A DNA stretch of 33,135 bases from Eubacteriales bacterium (GCA_030535295.1 JAUMXK010000022.1:1-33135); one strand, 5' to 3'. Positions 8,126 to 16,034 are shown, counted from the first letter of the stretch. Program-made: numbers and translations. Notes: generated by a model not told the origin, from the letters alone.

Positions 8126-9690
8126 TATGACTCCTCCTTAATTTTCTTAAGTATCGCATTCATTAACCATTTTTCATCAATCTTACCCGAAGCTGATTTT
8201 TTAATTTCGTTCATAAAGAAAATATATTTCGGGATTTTATAATCAGCTAAATGACATTTCAGTTTAGCAATGATATCCTCTATGGTTAAGTCAGTTCTTC
8301 TTGTGGTAATACAGGCAATAATCTCTTCTTGCAAAACAACTGCCGGTATTCCCATAACCTTTACAATATCAATCCCGTCGATTTGACGGATATAGTATTC
8401 TATTTCTTCAGGGGAAATATTTTCACCACCCCGAATAATCAAGTTCTTTTTTCGTCCGGAAATGTGGAGATAATTCTTTTCATCCAAATATCCGATATCT
8501 CCGGTAATCAGCCAGCCATCCTCTGTCAGCACTTTATTCGTAGCATCCTCCATCGAATAGTAGCCTTTCATGATATGGTAGCCTCTGGTTTGAATCATTC
8601 CCATGACACCGGTGGAACAAGGGATACCGGTTTCGTCATCTACAATCCGTAGCTCCACATGGTCAATGGTCTTACCAACTGTGGTGGCTTTGGTTTTTTG
8701 GTCATCCTCATAATCGGCAATCGTGATACAGGGCGAGGATTCGGTTTGCCCGTATGAAGGCTGCAAATGAATATCTTCACGAAATAATTGGCAAATATCA
8801 TAGTAGTCATTTTCAAAAATAGGAGATCCGGCAATGATTCCCGACCGGACAGAGGATAAATCATAGTGGACATGGTTGGGATTATGTTTCATCGCTAGGA
8901 ACATACTTGGCACTCCGTTTAAAATACTACATTGATTTTCTTCAATCATTTTGCATACATGCACGGTACGATAATGAGATAATATGTAGAGTGGAAATCC
9001 GGCAATTAAACCGGTCAAAATACAGGCGGTCAAACCAAAACAGTGAAAAAATGGAACGGCTACACACATCTTATCTTTCGAATTCCAGCGCATTGCTTCT
9101 ACAATGGCAGTGGCATTATTGACCAGATTGTGATGGCTTAGCATCACTGCCTTGGAATTCATGGTAGTTCCGGAGGTGAATAAAAAGCAGCAAACTTCAT
9201 GCTCTGATATCTTTGGAACATCAATTGTCGGAGTTTCCTTGGCAATTTCCTTCCAGTATCGGTTATCCTGTATGATTTTAAAACTGCCATGAAAGGTTTC
9301 TCTCATACAGGTCAGGCTGATTCTCTCCAGTAATTCATCAAAATTACGGCGATAGCCTTCGCCATAGCAAAGATAATTGATTTCCGTCAATTCCATGCTG
9401 TAAATGATTTCATCATCTGTGTGAGCAGCATTTAAAAGTACTGTTTTAGCTCCTAAAAGCTGCAAAGCAAAAAAATGAAATATCCATGCATTGCTGTTTG
9501 TGGAAAGGATTCCGACTTTATTTCCCTGACGAATTCCTTTTGCCTGTAGCAGACCGACTAAATAGTAAGTTATTTTTCCGACGTCTTCCCAAGTGAAAGC
9601 AAAATCGTCAAAGTAATATGCTAATGCTTGTGGAGTTTCTGTGATTCTCCGGTTGAAATAATCTTGAATGGTGTAATCAATTAACTTCAT
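8125..9690 (-). CDS. AMP-forming acyl-CoA ligase
   Basis: ATP-dependent ligase of the ANL superfamily, making an acyl-AMP and then an acyl-CoA. Seen in the 521 residues: the phosphate loop FTSGTTMNSKAVMLSHHN (residues 171-188, a variant of the usual SGTTGxPKG), GYHIMKGYY, the hinge GDIGYLDEKNYLHISGRKKNLIIRGGENISPEEIE split over the two domains, and KSASGKIDEKW with the probable catalytic Lys503. Its place between hadC and the dehydrogenase suggests that it primes the pathway with a first CoA thioester, after which the CoA-transferase recycles CoA. That role is inference. A 109-base gap with a strong hairpin separates it from hadC. The start has GTAGGAG upstream. Confidence 0.88.
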   Translation of the reverse strand: MKLIDYTIQDYFNRRITETPQALAYYFDDFAFTWEDVGKITYYLVGLLQAKGIRQGNKVGILSTNSNAWIFHFFALQLLGAKTVLLNAAHTDDEIIYSMELTEINYLCYGEGYRRNFDELLERISLTCMRETFHGSFKIIQDNRYWKEIAKETPTIDVPKISEHEVCCFLFTSGTTMNSKAVMLSHHNLVNNATAIVEAMRWNSKDKMCVAVPFFHCFGLTACILTGLIAGFPLYILSHYRTVHVCKMIEENQCSILNGVPSMFLAMKHNPNHVHYDLSSVRSGIIAGSPIFENDYYDICQLFREDIHLQPSYGQTESSPCITIADYEDDQKTKATTVGKTIDHVELRIVDDETGIPCSTGVMGMIQTRGYHIMKGYYSMEDATNKVLTEDGWLITGDIGYLDEKNYLHISGRKKNLIIRGGENISPEEIEYYIRQIDGIDIVKVMGIPAVVLQEEIIACITTRRTDLTIEDIIAKLKCHLADYKIPKYIFFMNEIKKSASGKIDEKWLMNAILKKIKEES

Positions 9691-9762
9691 AATCTCCTAC
9701 TTTTTTCTTTGGCAATCAATCTACGCAACATTTTGATATCAAGAAATATTTGTCCTGATATC

Positions 9763-9792
9763 CTGTCGGGAAGAGAAACCCCTTCCCGACAG
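9763..9792 (-). other. Intercistronic hairpin between hadC and the ligase gene
   Basis: Perfect 11-bp stem CTGTCGGGAAG/CTTCCCGACAG with an 8-base loop, beginning eight bases beyond the hadC stop codon. No U tract follows on the minus strand, so it looks more like an mRNA stability or processing element than a simple terminator. Confidence 0.75.
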
Positions 9793-9799
9793 AGGTATC

Positions 9800-10924
9800 T
9801 TATCGAATCATTTCTTTGAATGTTTCTAATGTAGTTTTGGTTTGCTCGTAATTAACCATTTGTCTGTCAATTTCCGTAATTACATTGGCGATATTTGCAT
9901 CATCTAATGTATTTTTAATGCATACATAGTCAAATTCTTCCGGATCACAGAATTTAGTCATCAACACGATAACACCGTCAGCGTTTCTTTCTTTTGCCAT
10001 ATCTCTGAGCATATCGGCACGTTTTCTGTCTTTGTCATAAAGCACACTGCAGCAGCCCATATTGGCAAATTTGTCAACCAACTTTTCTAAAGCGGTATCC
10101 CCATTTAGCGAGTCGGTGCGATATTGTCTGGATTCGTGAGCAATATCATCACCGACAATGGTCATATTGTTGTCATCAAAGATGGCAAGCAGGTTTGGAC
10201 TGTCTGCCAAAATACCGGTGGTAATGACACGAACTTTCTTGGTAGATTTTTCCAAGGCTTTCAATTCGCTTAAAAATTCTTTGACCAATTCACTATGCTC
10301 TTCTTTCAGCATAAAGTGTGCGGATTTGAAAATATTGCGTCTTTGATAAGCGGTAATTTGATCGTGCTCACTTAATTTCAAGCTGAGTTCACGCATCAAG
10401 CGATTGTGTTCGTTGTAAATATCGAGGGATTTTTGCAATGCATTGTCATCGAATTTTCCACCGATATGTTTTTCAATATCCTCAATGACTCTTTCGTAGG
10501 AGGCTTTTGTAAAGGCACGTCCTACTTCATTGGCTCTGTTTTGAGGATAGGTCATAGGAATAAACAAAATATCATCTTCTACGGCATACTTCCAGTTTTG
10601 ACCCAAGGATTTCAAGGAGTCACAAAGGGATGGAATGACAATGGCTTTCAGTCCACGGTATGCTCCATGAATGCCAAGCTCTAAAATGCTTTGTAAAATC
10701 GAGCAAATAAAGGATGGATAGTAGGCCTTTGCATCTCTGACTTCAATGTCTGCGCCCCACATTCCAAATGGAACATAGCCCATGGAGTGTAAGATTTCTT
10801 CCGGAGTATAGACCGGAACCACGCCAATAGCTTGTTTGCCTTGTGCTAAATATTGATCCAATTGTTTTCTGGGTGAATTTGCAATTTCTTCAAATTGTAC
10901 TAATAATTCTTGTAATCTGCTCAT
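9800..10924 (-). CDS. hadC: 2-hydroxyacyl-CoA dehydratase, beta subunit
   Basis: Smaller subunit of the oxygen-sensitive dehydratase that removes water from (R)-2-hydroxyacyl-CoA through a ketyl radical, after one-electron activation by HadI. The length of 374 residues equals that of known HadC/FldC proteins. Candidate [4Fe-4S] ligands are Cys74 (PSFICSIL), Cys101 (PSLCDSL) and Cys326 (KFCDPEEFD). VYTPEEILHSMGYVPFGMWGA near residue 40 is typical of the family. The ATG overlaps the hadB stop by four bases (ATGA), with GGGAGG upstream, consistent with coupled synthesis of the two subunits. The natural substrate remains open. Confidence 0.93.
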   Translation of the reverse strand: MSRLQELLVQFEEIANSPRKQLDQYLAQGKQAIGVVPVYTPEEILHSMGYVPFGMWGADIEVRDAKAYYPSFICSILQSILELGIHGAYRGLKAIVIPSLCDSLKSLGQNWKYAVEDDILFIPMTYPQNRANEVGRAFTKASYERVIEDIEKHIGGKFDDNALQKSLDIYNEHNRLMRELSLKLSEHDQITAYQRRNIFKSAHFMLKEEHSELVKEFLSELKALEKSTKKVRVITTGILADSPNLLAIFDDNNMTIVGDDIAHESRQYRTDSLNGDTALEKLVDKFANMGCCSVLYDKDRKRADMLRDMAKERNADGVIVLMTKFCDPEEFDYVCIKNTLDDANIANVITEIDRQMVNYEQTKTTLETFKEMIR

Positions 10925-12174
10925 TGTACCGCCTCCCTTTTGTTTTCTTCCATAATTTCATACAATCCCTGCACTCTGGTATCATATTGTGCTTCTGAGA
11001 AGTTACGAGGATCCGCTTGGTCACCGTCAAAGGAAACAACAGGAATATCGGTTGCTTCTCCGATTTGACGGCTCATTTCGTACATGAATGAGCTCCAAAG
11101 TTTACAAGAGCGGTTGGTATGAACCAAAAGACCTTTTGGCTCGGTTTTTTCAATAATTTTTATGCGGTTATCTCTTGCTTTTTCCAGAGAAACGGCATTT
11201 GGTACATTACAGTAACATTTAATTAATTCATCAAAGCTATCGTACAATAATCCGAAAGCATCCGCATAAATGGTAGCAACCATGTTCATACCTCTGGATT
11301 TTAATCCGGTTGCGGTTGCTCTAAGATGTGGCCAGCAGGCAATACCTTCAAACATAATACGGTGTTTTTCTTCACCACGGAAAGTACTGGTGCCGTTCTT
11401 TACATTTTCCTTATACTCTTCCACCAATGTTTCAAAGGCTTCGGCGGCTTCTACAGTACCACGTGCACACACGGCAACTGCCATGTGATTTAATAAATCA
11501 AAGCCGTTTAATGGGGATGGGTGATATTTGGTATAAGATGTTGCTTCGAGCCATGCTCTGGAGGTACGATTCGAAATTGCCATGATTTCTTCGAATTTCT
11601 TATCATCCCATTTCTTACCGGTGATTTCTTCCAGTTGCTTGATGGCATCAAGGAATTGACCCTTGACATACGCAACTTGTGCGTCGGATACTTCATAATC
11701 CGGATTGAAAGGAATATCAATCAAAATCATCGGAATATTGAGTTCTTTTGCAATGCTTTCATACCATTTAATCATACAGTTGCAAATATTGTTGCAGCAA
11801 AGCAAAAAGTCAGGTTGCGGCATATTTTGCTCCGGAGCATCCTTGACTTTCATATATGCCAAACTGATTCTGGCATAAGCACAAATATCATTGGAGTATC
11901 CGTCGCTTTCTGCAATGTCACACATTTTTTCACCCGCACCACGGGCTGCAATCGCAGCGGCTTGGTTTTCCGGATAACATACCTTTACACCTAAGGTTTG
12001 GAAAATCTCTTGCGGGAAGTTACTTGCACACCAACCAATTTTTTCACCTCGTGCTTTTGCTTCGGCAACTTCACGATAATGGTCCATTACCACTTTTCCG
12101 AGCTTATACTTGGAAGAGTTTACATCAATTGGTTTTTTCTCCGGCTTCACTTCTTTTTTCTCTTCTTCTGCCAT
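10921..12174 (-). CDS. hadB: 2-hydroxyacyl-CoA dehydratase, alpha subunit
   Basis: Larger dehydratase subunit, 417 residues, expected to hold a [4Fe-4S] cluster that contacts the substrate carbonyl. Candidate cluster cysteines are Cys98 (SNDICAYAR), Cys127 (LLCCNNICN) and the Cys in HTNRSCKLWS near residue 355. The motifs KIGWCASNFPQEI, SPLNGFDLLNHM, HRIMFEGI and FDGDQADPRNF fit the HadB/FldB branch better than lactyl-CoA dehydratase LcdA. I judge this from remembered family motifs, not from an alignment. The charged Lys/Glu-rich N-terminus is common in the family. A good AAGGAGG precedes the ATG. It lies 88 bases after hadI. Confidence 0.93.
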   Translation of the reverse strand: MAEEEKKEVKPEKKPIDVNSSKYKLGKVVMDHYREVAEAKARGEKIGWCASNFPQEIFQTLGVKVCYPENQAAAIAARGAGEKMCDIAESDGYSNDICAYARISLAYMKVKDAPEQNMPQPDFLLCCNNICNCMIKWYESIAKELNIPMILIDIPFNPDYEVSDAQVAYVKGQFLDAIKQLEEITGKKWDDKKFEEIMAISNRTSRAWLEATSYTKYHPSPLNGFDLLNHMAVAVCARGTVEAAEAFETLVEEYKENVKNGTSTFRGEEKHRIMFEGIACWPHLRATATGLKSRGMNMVATIYADAFGLLYDSFDELIKCYCNVPNAVSLEKARDNRIKIIEKTEPKGLLVHTNRSCKLWSSFMYEMSRQIGEATDIPVVSFDGDQADPRNFSEAQYDTRVQGLYEIMEENKREAVQ

Positions 12175-12197
12175 AATCTGCCTCCTTATTTAACCTA

Positions 12198-12223
12198 AGA
12201 TTTATTCTTGCTACAAGAAATCT
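12198..12223 (-). other. Small hairpin between hadI and hadB
   Basis: Stem TTCTTG-CTA-CAAGAA, extended by AGAT/ATCT with a three-base bulge, in the 88-base gap. It is modest in strength and has no U tract, so its function is uncertain. Confidence 0.4.
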
Positions 12224-12262
12224 ATTTTATTTCTGTTAGCACTCAATAAATCAATTATTACC

Positions 12263-13045
12263 TTATTTTGTTTCATCATTTTCATATTCTTCCAAGGAAT
12301 AAAGTGCTGCACCGAGTGCTCCCATGAACTGGGCATCTTCTGAAAATAGGATTTCCATTTCCAGTTTTTTACTCATAGCATCACGGACTCCTTGATTACG
12401 AGCAACTCCACCGCTCATACAAACCATTTCCTTGATTCCCACCCGTTTGGCGAGAGAAGCCACACGATTGGCCACCGAGATACAAATACCGGCGATAACA
12501 TCCGCCTTCATTCTACCGGCTGCCAGTTGAGAGATTACTTCGGATTCTGCAAAAACCGTACAAGTATTGGAAATATTGATGGGCTCTCCAGATTGGAAAT
12601 AAAGCTCCTGCAAATCGCCAATATTTAAATGTAGGATATTTGCCATAACATCCAGGAATCTTCCGGTACCGGCGGCACATTTGTCGTTCATCACGAAATT
12701 GACCATTCTGCCCTTGTCATTTAAAAGCAATACTTTGGCATCCTGCCCTCCGATATCTATGATGGTTCTGGTTTGAGGGAATACATGAAATACTCCCTTT
12801 GCGTGACAGCTTAATTCACTGATTTCCGCATCGGCATCCTCAAATAGCTTACGACCGTATCCTGTTGCCGTGATGCGAGAGATTTGATTGGCCGGAATTT
12901 TATTTAAAACTTGTTGATATACTTTTAGTGCTCCGTCTGTTCCGATTCCGGCAATCAGAATTTCCTTTGCAACAATTTCTTTCTGCTCATTGATGACCAC
13001 TGCTTTAGAAGTCGTTGAGCCGACATCAATTCCTAAATAATACAT
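12263..13045 (-). CDS. hadI: 2-hydroxyacyl-CoA dehydratase activator (ATP-dependent)
   Basis: Homodimeric ASKHA-fold ATPase, the archerase, which injects one energised electron into the dehydratase at the cost of ATP. The 260 residues include the phosphate-binding GIDVGSTTSKAVV at the N-terminus, IDIGGQDAKV at 96-105 and MSGGVARNQGV near the C-terminus. Cys123 (NDKCAAGTG) and Cys162 (ISNTCTVF) are 39 residues apart, the same spacing as the two cysteines that each subunit gives to the shared [4Fe-4S] cluster in the Acidaminococcus activator. The start has TAGGAG upstream. It sits directly before hadB, as in had and fld clusters. Confidence 0.95.
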   Translation of the reverse strand: MYYLGIDVGSTTSKAVVINEQKEIVAKEILIAGIGTDGALKVYQQVLNKIPANQISRITATGYGRKLFEDADAEISELSCHAKGVFHVFPQTRTIIDIGGQDAKVLLLNDKGRMVNFVMNDKCAAGTGRFLDVMANILHLNIGDLQELYFQSGEPINISNTCTVFAESEVISQLAAGRMKADVIAGICISVANRVASLAKRVGIKEMVCMSGGVARNQGVRDAMSKKLEMEILFSEDAQFMGALGAALYSLEEYENDETK

Positions 13046-13068
13046 GTTATCTCCTAGACGGAATGACT

Positions 13069-14361
13069 TTATACTAAAAATCCGTCTTTATCAAATTGCA
13101 TTTCATAAGGCTCACTGAGTAATTCTATCTCAGGATTGTCCTTTATTGTTTCATAATACGGAAGAGAAACTTCAATCTCATTCATCGACAAGGTGTTCAA
13201 AATACGAACGATTTTTGCCTGCGTATAATCAATACCAAGGCAAGTACGAACACAAATCTTGATGGCATCCAGGTCGGATTCTACATACATCGGGATACTG
13301 CCGCCGGTTAAGATATTTACTGTGGCTACATTTGTCCATGTCGCTCCAAAGTCTACACCCATTAGGCATCTTCTGGTGGTAATATCCGCTCCTTTTATTC
13401 CGGCACCATTGTGATGGGATTCTTTACTGATACTGCGAATAAACAGTTTTTGGATATTGACTACATCTTCAAAGCCTTTGGAATTACTTCTACCGGTGAT
13501 ATTGGGATCATGACCGTTTCCACTGATGTTTTTACCGATTTCATCGATGATTAAGACATCAATATTGGGATTTTTGAAATTCGGAATCCTCTGTTTGGCA
13601 ATTTCAAGCAATGCTGCATCTCTCTCCAAGAACTTTTCTGTCGGAATGATTTCCAATTCACTGATTTCGTCATAAGCATTTTGCACAATGCCTACACCGA
13701 AGGATAATTTAGCGTTTTCGAGGAAGACTTCACAAACTTCCGGAATGCGTTCGGCAAAGCTTTGAAAGCCCATACGATGGAACATAGAAGCTCCTTTGTG
13801 ATTGGCGATTCCGATTGCCATCATTTTTGCTAAGCCGCTTTCGTGCTTACCACGAAAATCGGTGTGAGGTTTGACTTTATTTAAGATGACAATGCCATCT
13901 GCTTCATAGGCATAAGTATCACAGTAAACGGGGGTTTTGTCAGGCAATTCTCCGATTTGCACAACATCCAGAGTGGCTTTGATAGGAACGCCCATACTCT
14001 CTTCTGTGATTCCGTATCCTTCCAGGATTTCCATTTGGCCTTCTACCGAAGCGCCACCGTGACTGCCCATTGATGGGATAATAAATGGATTGGCACCATA
14101 TTCCTTTAATTTATCAACTACGGTTTTAATAATCATATCCAAATGAGGAATGCCTCGGCTGCCGGCGGTAATACAAATGCTTTTGCCGACAAAATCTTCT
14201 TTTTGAATCAGGACGGCATCCATTTCTTTTTCGATATGTTGTTTTAAGTCGGTAATCTTTGTATCATCATATTTTTGACGAATCCGAACCATTTTCGGTA
14301 ATTTTACTTCTTCCAAGCCGGGGACCTTAAATTCCACAGGGTTAAAATTGATAAACTGCAT
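13069..14361 (-). CDS. LarA-like nickel-dependent 2-hydroxyacid racemase homologue (DUF2088)
   Basis: Homologue of lactate racemase LarA, whose family interconverts 2-hydroxyacid enantiomers with a covalently bound nickel-pincer nucleotide. The frame runs open to 14514, but TAAGGAGGG fits the ATG at 14361, giving 430 residues. Residues aligning by eye with the LarA active site are His101 (MGSHGGAS), His166 (VKPHTDF), Lys179 (SGLAKM, the cofactor attachment lysine) and His188 or His195 (NHKGASMFH). In LarA the equivalents are His108, His174, Lys184 and His200. It precedes hadI by 23 bases and takes the place where had/fld clusters carry a dehydrogenase. Racemisation of the pathway hydroxy acid is inference. 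The cofactor genes larB, larC and larE are not in the window. Confidence 0.78.
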   Translation of the reverse strand: MQFINFNPVEFKVPGLEEVKLPKMVRIRQKYDDTKITDLKQHIEKEMDAVLIQKEDFVGKSICITAGSRGIPHLDMIIKTVVDKLKEYGANPFIIPSMGSHGGASVEGQMEILEGYGITEESMGVPIKATLDVVQIGELPDKTPVYCDTYAYEADGIVILNKVKPHTDFRGKHESGLAKMMAIGIANHKGASMFHRMGFQSFAERIPEVCEVFLENAKLSFGVGIVQNAYDEISELEIIPTEKFLERDAALLEIAKQRIPNFKNPNIDVLIIDEIGKNISGNGHDPNITGRSNSKGFEDVVNIQKLFIRSISKESHHNGAGIKGADITTRRCLMGVDFGATWTNVATVNILTGGSIPMYVESDLDAIKICVRTCLGIDYTQAKIVRILNTLSMNEIEVSLPYYETIKDNPEIELLSEPYEMQFDKDGFLV

Positions 14362-14391
14362 AGTACCCTCCTTAGACTTTTCTAAAAATGA

Positions 14392-14424
14392 ACTTTTCCG
14401 GTAATATTTTATTACCGGAAAAGT
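14392..14424 (-). other. Perfect intercistronic inverted repeat between transporter and racemase genes
   Basis: ACTTTTCCGGTAAT and its exact complement form a 14-bp stem with a 5-base loop, 17 bases after the transporter stop codon and about 30 bases before the racemase start. On the minus strand it is followed by TTCATTTTTAG, a weak U tract, so partial termination or mRNA stabilisation are both possible. Confidence 0.75.
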
Positions 14425-14441
14425 AGTGTTTTTAAAGATAA

Positions 14442-15614
14442 TTATGCTTTTTTGCCTTGATTGATTTTTTTGTGACCGATAACAATAGTCGGCAAAATTA
14501 CTACCACGATACATGCATAAGCTAAGTATTTAAAGCCTTTACCAACGATAGCGTTCAATCCGATTCGAGACACGATTAAGCAAAGAGCAAGCATGATAAC
14601 AAGTGTTACAAAATCACGAGCTACACCGGCTTTCATTGGAAGATATTTGCCGTAACGGGTATTTACTGCAAAAGCAAAACTTACCAATGTGGTAATGATT
14701 GCCAATAACAGGATTAATACATATAAGTATTGTAACATAGGAATTCCTAAATATTTGGTAACTTCAAGGTTTGGAATGTAGCTTCCGCCTTCATATTTGA
14801 TTTTTCCGGAAAGAACACCGAAGAAAGTATCAAGGATATTAGGATATGCGAATAATAATGCTGCTACACCAACGATTAAGGATGCATTTGCTGCAATACC
14901 GTATAGAACGGCTTTGATAGAGTCCTTACGGTCTTTTAATCCTTCTGCAACGGAAACAGCATTCGCCATATTGCCGGCAGATTGGAAACCACAGTACAAC
15001 ACTGCAAACCAAAGTGCTTCTAAAATGCTTACGCTGGATGCGGCAGGTACGTTTTCAGGCAGGTTGGTTTGGCTTAAGTGTTGTGCAAATTGAGATTTGT
15101 CTGAAACTAAGCCGACAATGATGATGATACCGAGTGCAACTAAGATAAGGACTGTCATCAGTGTAGAGGAAGAACGAACCAGATTTGCACCGAAAATCGA
15201 TAAAACAATAGTGATACCGGCTAATAACAAGCTACCGACAAGAATCGGCAAGCCGAAAGAAGATTGCATCGCTTTCGCTCCGGTGGCAATACAGGAACCT
15301 ACGACTAAAAGCACTGTAACAGCATAGGTAAAATCGAAGAAGTTTGCAAAGAATACTTGATATGGAGAAAAGAATTTGTTTGCAAAATCTTTGAAGTTAT
15401 AGGTATTGTTTTGTCTTGCGAATTCAATGGAATAAAAAATACATGCACCTAATAAGAGCATTGCAAGCAAACCGGTAAATAAGCCGTAAATACTGAAACG
15501 ACTGTAATATTGTCCGATTTGGTTACCGGAAGCAACACCCGGTCCACAGTGAGCACCAAACCATACACTTGCTATTCCGATAGATACTGGTAAAGTTTTT
15601 TTTGCTGACTTCAT
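14442..15614 (-). CDS. YkvI-type integral membrane transporter
   Basis: A 390-residue, highly hydrophobic protein with about ten to eleven membrane segments and a basic C-terminus (HKKINQGKKA). It resembles the YkvI family of uncharacterised membrane proteins, related to the APC transporter superfamily: an early GAHCGPGVASGNQIGQYYSRF motif in the first segment and FQSAGNMANAVSVAEG in the middle. It is the first gene of the operon, with TAAGGAG upstream of its ATG, about 140 bases behind the promoter. By position it is a candidate importer of the 2-hydroxy acid or exporter of the reduced acid. The substrate is unknown and cannot be read from sequence. Confidence 0.75.
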   Translation of the reverse strand: MKSAKKTLPVSIGIASVWFGAHCGPGVASGNQIGQYYSRFSIYGLFTGLLAMLLLGACIFYSIEFARQNNTYNFKDFANKFFSPYQVFFANFFDFTYAVTVLLVVGSCIATGAKAMQSSFGLPILVGSLLLAGITIVLSIFGANLVRSSSTLMTVLILVALGIIIIVGLVSDKSQFAQHLSQTNLPENVPAASSVSILEALWFAVLYCGFQSAGNMANAVSVAEGLKDRKDSIKAVLYGIAANASLIVGVAALLFAYPNILDTFFGVLSGKIKYEGGSYIPNLEVTKYLGIPMLQYLYVLILLLAIITTLVSFAFAVNTRYGKYLPMKAGVARDFVTLVIMLALCLIVSRIGLNAIVGKGFKYLAYACIVVVILPTIVIGHKKINQGKKA

Positions 15615-15687
15615 AATGATCTCCTTAAACCTGTCATAAAAAATTGTTTTCTTACCTTTTTTACTTCCTTGAAATCATGTTAAAAAA

Positions 15688-15733
15688 TTATCAAATCGCA
15701 TTAAAAAAATATAACGATTCGTTAATTTGATAA
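15688..15733 (-). promoter_or_regulatory. Nested inverted repeat in the dehydratase operon leader
   Basis: Outer arms TTATCAAAT (15688-15696) and ATTTGATAA (15725-15733) enclose the perfect 6+1+6 palindrome TAACGATTCGTTA (15712-15724). It lies between the promoter and the first start codon, so it could be an operator acting as a roadblock or an RNA leader structure. Confidence 0.5.
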
Positions 15734-15759
15734 CTATAATTTCTAAATGATTCAACGGT

Positions 15760-15788
15760 ATTTTATACCTTTTTAATATTCTTGTCAA
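15760..15788 (-). promoter_or_regulatory. Main sigma-A promoter of the dehydratase operon
   Basis: On the minus strand TTGACA (15783-15788), a 17-base spacer and TAAAAT (15760-15765). Transcription should start near 15753, leaving a leader of about 140 bases before the transporter gene. Confidence 0.8.
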
Positions 15789-16006
15789 TAAACTGCAATT
15801 TAGAAGAAAGAAACGGGTGCTAATTTATGCATAAGAAAAGATGGAAAAAGATATCTTCTTATGATTGTTTTGCACAATATATTTCCGATATAGAATCAAG
15901 TGGTTGCATCTTTTTATAAGAAATAACCAATGCAGATAATAAATATAATTGAAAATAAACGAAATTATGCATTATTTTCATTTGGAAACACGTTATTTTC
16001 AGCTAG
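15789..16006. other. Intergenic region upstream of the operon promoter, with several dyads
   Basis: No gene seen. It contains the palindrome TTATGCATAA (15825-15834), an inverted repeat CATAAGAA/TTCTTATG (15830-15837 and 15856-15863) and GAAAATAA/TTATTTTC (15951-15958 and 15972-15979). These could be regulator-binding sites for the operon, but AT-rich DNA yields such dyads by chance. Confidence 0.35.
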
Positions 16007-16033
16007 AAAAAAAGCCCTTTATAAGGGCTTTTT
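16007..16033 (-). terminator. Rho-independent terminator of gpsA
   Basis: Perfect stem AAGCCCTT/AAGGGCTT around a three-base loop, followed on the minus strand by seven T residues. It begins immediately after the gpsA stop codon. Confidence 0.92.
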
Positions 16034-16034
16034 G

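Noticed and set aside
11521-11994. Plus-strand 157-codon open frame opposite hadB
   Set aside because: Antisense shadow of a conserved enzyme gene, with no supporting signals.
14362-14514. Upstream extension of the LarA-like protein to 14514
   Set aside because: The extension overlaps the transporter gene end and the perfect hairpin, and only the ATG at 14361 has a strong ribosome site.
3705-15614. Acrylate pathway (lactate to propionate) as the function of the operon
   Set aside because: Tempting because of the lactate-racemase homologue. However, the CoA-transferase is family III rather than a family I propionate CoA-transferase, and the HadB motifs look like the HadB/FldB branch. Kept only as an alternative.
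15980-16000. CcpA cre-like site TGGAAACACGTTATTTTC upstream of the operon
   Set aside because: Spacing and the central CG do not fit the cre consensus.
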